Assembly (NCBI RefSeq): GCF_014648395.1
Contig: NZ_BMRA01000008.1
Location: 62,001-126,000, forward strand
Source of the DNA: Micromonospora fulviviridis
GTDB lineage: Bacteria > Actinomycetota > Actinomycetes > Mycobacteriales > Micromonosporaceae
Reading direction: 5' to 3'
Length of the DNA stretch: 64,000 nt
Shown here one piece after another: positions 61,595 to 64,000 of the stretch; within the stretch, counting starts at the first letter, position 1; every line of letters starts with the position of its first letter. Below the pieces are notes generated by a model, which saw only the letters and a program-made list of their open reading frames with translations, ran no database searches and was not told the origin of the DNA. The position numbers and the translations under genes are program-made.

Positions 61595-62518
61595 TCAGCC
61601 TCCCTGTTGGGCGCGGTGGCGCCAGATGACCGGGCAGAATTCGGGGTCCGCGTAGTCGGGCCGGCCGTCCGGGGTGCGGCGGACCAGCACGTCGTGGTTG
61701 TACGCGGCGAGCGTGCCGTCGGAGAGCGGATACTCCCGCCAGGCGTTGGCGCCGTCCTGCAGGTGCAGCGAGACGGCCTGGCGGGGCCGGTCGCTCACGT
61801 TCGGGCCGCTGCCGTGGTAGACGCGGCAGTGGTGGAAGCTCATGTGTCCCTTGGGGATCACCATGGGGACCTTGCGGATCTCCGCGTGGTTGTAGGCGGC
61901 GTTCTCGGCGAGCATCGCCTCGAGCTGGTCGCGGTCCCGGTCGGCGAAGTGCCGGACCACGGTGTCGTCGGCGCCGATCTCCCGCCACCGGTGCGAGCCG
62001 TCGACCACGGTGATGGTGCCCATCTCCTCGCCGCAGTCGTGGAACGGGATGAACGCGGTGAGCATGTTCTCCGAGGAGGAGGACGCCCAGTAGTGCTTGT
62101 CGAAGTGCCAGGGCACGATGTTGGACGGCTCGCCGGAGATCGGCGGCTTGTAGATGAGCGTGGACTGGAAGACGCGGATCTCGTCGGCCTGCGCGAGCCG
62201 GGCGGCGACCGCCCCGATCAGCGGCTTGCGCAGGATCCGGCCGAGGACGTCGTGCTCGTAGTGCACGTAGTCGTTGTGCCGCTGCACGTCACCCTTGGCG
62301 GGCTCCCAGTAGGCCAGCTTCGGCGGGCGGACGGGCAGCCGCCGGTCCCGTTCCCCGGCGTAGTAGCGGTCGGCCGCCGCGACGAGGGTGTCCACCTCGT
62401 CGTCGGTGAGCAGCTTCTTGGTCAGGTACCAGCCGTGCTCGGCGTAGTGCCGCACGTCCTCCTCGGACGGCAGCAGCGCCTCCTCCTCGGCGGTCAGTCC
62501 CGGATGTATGGTGGTCAT
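61595..62518 (-). CDS. Fe(II)/2-oxoglutarate oxygenase, PhyH family
   Basis: 307 aa. Phytanoyl-CoA dioxygenase-like fold with the iron facial triad HxD in VPWHFDKHYW and the distal His in HHCRVYHGSG, plus a 2-oxoglutarate-binding Arg in SDRPRQAVSLHL. The N-terminus DVRHYAEHGWYLTKKLLT is typical. PhyH enzymes hydroxylate or halogenate small molecules; there is no sign of the halogenase replacement of Asp, so hydroxylation or desaturation is likely. It overlaps hmaS by 4 bases. Confidence 0.9.
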   Translation of the reverse strand: MTTIHPGLTAEEEALLPSEEDVRHYAEHGWYLTKKLLTDDEVDTLVAAADRYYAGERDRRLPVRPPKLAYWEPAKGDVQRHNDYVHYEHDVLGRILRKPLIGAVAARLAQADEIRVFQSTLIYKPPISGEPSNIVPWHFDKHYWASSSSENMLTAFIPFHDCGEEMGTITVVDGSHRWREIGADDTVVRHFADRDRDQLEAMLAENAAYNHAEIRKVPMVIPKGHMSFHHCRVYHGSGPNVSDRPRQAVSLHLQDGANAWREYPLSDGTLAAYNHDVLVRRTPDGRPDYADPEFCPVIWRHRAQQGG

Positions 62519-63621
62519 ACCCGAACTCCTCCTGCCGTCCCGGCCGCGACGGCGGGGGTCGCCCCCGCCGCGGCCAGTTCGCGTTCCTTGGCCTCGTAGA
62601 GCGCCTTGATGTTGCCGCTGCCGAAGGTGCGCGCCCCGCGCCGCTCGATGAGTTCGAGGAAGAGGGTGCGGCGCACGTGCATCGACTCCGTGAAGATCTG
62701 GAGCAGCTGGCCCTCGTGGTCGGAGTCGACCAGGATGCTCAGGTCGCGCAGCCGGTCCAGCGGCGCGTCCACCTTGCCGACCCGCTGTTCCAGGTCGTCG
62801 TAGTAGGCGCCCGGGGTGCCGGCGAAGCGCACGCCCCGGCCGGCGAGGGCGCCGACCGCGGTGACGATGTCGTCGGTGCGCAGCCCGAGGTGCTGCACCC
62901 CGGCGCCGGCGTGCCAGCGCAGGAAGTCCTCGATCTGCCCGGGCCGCCGGCCGGTGTCCGGCTCCAGCAGCACGAGGGTGACCCGCCCGGACGGGCTCTG
63001 CACCACCTTCGAGTTCATGGCCTGCCCGGCGACCTCGATGTGCTCCTCGAAGATCTGCGCGAAGCCGAAGACCTTCTCGTAGTGCCCGATCGTCTCGTCG
63101 AGCTGGCCGGGCGGCACGCAGACCGCCAGGTGGTCGATCTCGGCGAGCAGCGGGGCGTCGCCGCCACCGGGCACCGGCTCGATCGCCCCGGGCAGGAACT
63201 CCGTCCGGTCGCCGCGCCGCTCGACCAGGCGGTGCAGCACGTCGCCGAAGCCGCCCACCTCGGCGGTCACCACCTCGGCGTCCGCGCCCGTGAAGGTGCG
63301 CGGCGCGGTCACCCCGGTCGCACCCCGGGCCACCAGCTCCGCGTACGCCCCGGCGGCGTCGTCGACCTCCAGGGCCACCACGGCGATGCCGTCGCCGTGC
63401 CGGTGCACGTACGTCGACGCCGGGTGCTCGGCGGTCAGCCCGGTGGTGAGCACCATCCGGATGTCGGCCTGTTCGAGCAGCAGCGAGCGCTGCCCGGCCA
63501 GCCCGGTCTCCGGGCCGCCCTGGCCCCGCAGCCGGAAACCGACGGCGGTGTCGAAGTAGAAGGCAGCCTGCCGGGCGTCCCCCACGTACAGTTCGATGTG
63601 ATCTATGCCATTGATGTCCAT
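62515..63621 (-). CDS. hmaS: 4-hydroxymandelate synthase
   Basis: 368 aa non-heme iron VOC enzyme of the HPPD/HmaS family. Iron ligands: His in EIDHLAVCV, His in GVQHLGLRT and Glu in LLQIFTESM. It matches HmaS rather than HPPD: AMNSKVVQSPSGRVTLVLLEP replaces the HPPD-type KVKFPINEP, and the end reads ERRGARTFGSGNIKALYEA as in glycopeptide HmaS. It converts 4-hydroxyphenylpyruvate to 4-hydroxymandelate, the first step to Hpg. The ATG at 63621 follows GGGGGAAAGG. Encoded ahead of five coupled genes. Confidence 0.92.
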   Translation of the reverse strand: MDINGIDHIELYVGDARQAAFYFDTAVGFRLRGQGGPETGLAGQRSLLLEQADIRMVLTTGLTAEHPASTYVHRHGDGIAVVALEVDDAAGAYAELVARGATGVTAPRTFTGADAEVVTAEVGGFGDVLHRLVERRGDRTEFLPGAIEPVPGGGDAPLLAEIDHLAVCVPPGQLDETIGHYEKVFGFAQIFEEHIEVAGQAMNSKVVQSPSGRVTLVLLEPDTGRRPGQIEDFLRWHAGAGVQHLGLRTDDIVTAVGALAGRGVRFAGTPGAYYDDLEQRVGKVDAPLDRLRDLSILVDSDHEGQLLQIFTESMHVRRTLFLELIERRGARTFGSGNIKALYEAKERELAAAGATPAVAAGTAGGVRV

Positions 63622-63685
63622 AGGTAGCCTTTCCCCCTGTTCCCCCGTGACTGCGACCCGGGTGTCCGCCCGGGATGGAGTCCGA

Positions 63686-64000
63686 TCAGCTCGCCACGGC
63701 CGGCGCGGCGGCCCGCCGGGCGGATCCCGCCACCCGGCGCAGCAGCAGGCTGACGTTCTGGCCGCCGAACCCGAACGAGTTGGACAGCGCGTGGTCGGCC
63801 CGGGTCGCCCGGGGCGCGGCGCGGACGTGGTCCGCCTCGCAGTCCGGGTCCGGGTCGTCGAGGTGGTAGGTGGGCGGGAGCAGCCCGCGCCCGAGGGCGA
63901 GGGCGGTGGCCGCCGCCTCCAGCACGCCGGAGGCGCCGAGCAGGTGCCCGGTGAGGGCCTTGGTGGAGCTGACCGGCACCCCGCCGACGCCGAACACCTC
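63686..64000 (-). CDS. Beta-ketoacyl synthase (FabF-like), C-terminal end (partial)
   Basis: The last ~104 codons are in the window, and the gene continues past the right edge. SSTKALTGHLLGASGVLEAA holds the K-x-x-x-G-H active-site Lys/His motif, and LSNSFGFGGQNVSLLL is the C-terminal signature. The GGQN form (rather than GGTN) is common in specialised type II ketosynthases. It lies 64 bases ahead of hmaS on the same strand, so the operon probably includes chain-building enzymes upstream. Confidence 0.88.
   Translation of the reverse strand, partial: EVFGVGGVPVSSTKALTGHLLGASGVLEAAATALALGRGLLPPTYHLDDPDPDCEADHVRAAPRATRADHALSNSFGFGGQNVSLLLRRVAGSARRAAAPAVAS

Noticed and set aside
62515..63621. 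4-hydroxyphenylpyruvate dioxygenase (tyrosine catabolism)
   Set aside because: The segment that reads KVKFPINEP in HPPD is RVTLVLLEP, as in HmaS, and hmo and hpgT are in the same window.
43130..63621. Glycopeptide antibiotic cluster
   Set aside because: Hpg genes are present, but no NRPS modules, Oxy P450 set, Dpg genes or glycosyltransferases are seen; the large uncovered part to the right leaves this open, not supported.

Overview
The window is high-GC (about 73%) actinobacterial chromosome with densely packed genes, many GTG starts, purine-rich ribosome-binding sites and frequent ATGA/GTGA overlaps. Lsr2, an HspR-type (HAIR) site in front of lon, a ZTP riboswitch on glyA, a LigD-type polymerase and a 4-hydroxyphenylglycine (Hpg) pathway together point to a filamentous actinomycete, most likely Micromonosporaceae. 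That placement is inference.

Layout. 1-14.5 kb: end of a DEAD-box helicase, lon, lsr2, a PP2C-like protein, a secreted Asn/Gly/Gln-repeat protein, a DICT-domain protein, an Asp23/AmaP envelope-stress cluster, a BtuF-like protein, a CBS-BON protein divergent from a DoxX protein across a DosR-like box, an FKBP isomerase, a STAS protein and an SMP-30-like protein. 14.5-22 kb: a lipoprotein L,D-transpeptidase, a beta-helix gene broken by one in-frame TGA, and an E1alpha-E1beta-E2 2-oxoacid dehydrogenase operon divergent from an Lrp/AsnC regulator. 22-33 kb: LigD-type polymerase and a five-gene operon (WGR-DUF4132, MoxR ATPase, DUF5682, vWA, SWIM) with the same parts as the E. coli yehI/yehLMPQ region. 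33-43 kb: small proteins, a histidine phosphatase, an NAD(P)H-hydrate dehydratase-like protein, a secreted subtilase, a hemerythrin protein, an SDR, glyA with its riboswitch, an array of palindromic repeats and a ribulokinase.

43 kb to the right edge looks like a specialised-metabolite locus interrupted by general genes. The left operon reads P450, esterase, hydroxymandelate oxidase, Hpg aminotransferase. The right operon, probably headed by a ketosynthase cut by the window edge, reads hydroxymandelate synthase (HmaS), PhyH oxygenase, DUF3050 oxidase-like protein, TPP-dependent E1alpha and E1beta, and an ATP-grasp-like ligase. HmaS makes 4-hydroxymandelate, Hmo makes 4-hydroxybenzoylformate, and HpgT can make Hpg. 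The extra E1 pair suggests that some of the keto acid is diverted to an activated 4-hydroxybenzoyl unit. An acyl-adenylating enzyme and an MFS exporter lie between the two operons. I do not recognise the product.

A family of about 60-bp palindromes with GTTGATCAxGA ends occurs at three sites. All three are gaps between convergent gene pairs. At one site it forms a tandem array, and at two sites the element supplies the stop codon of the upstream gene.
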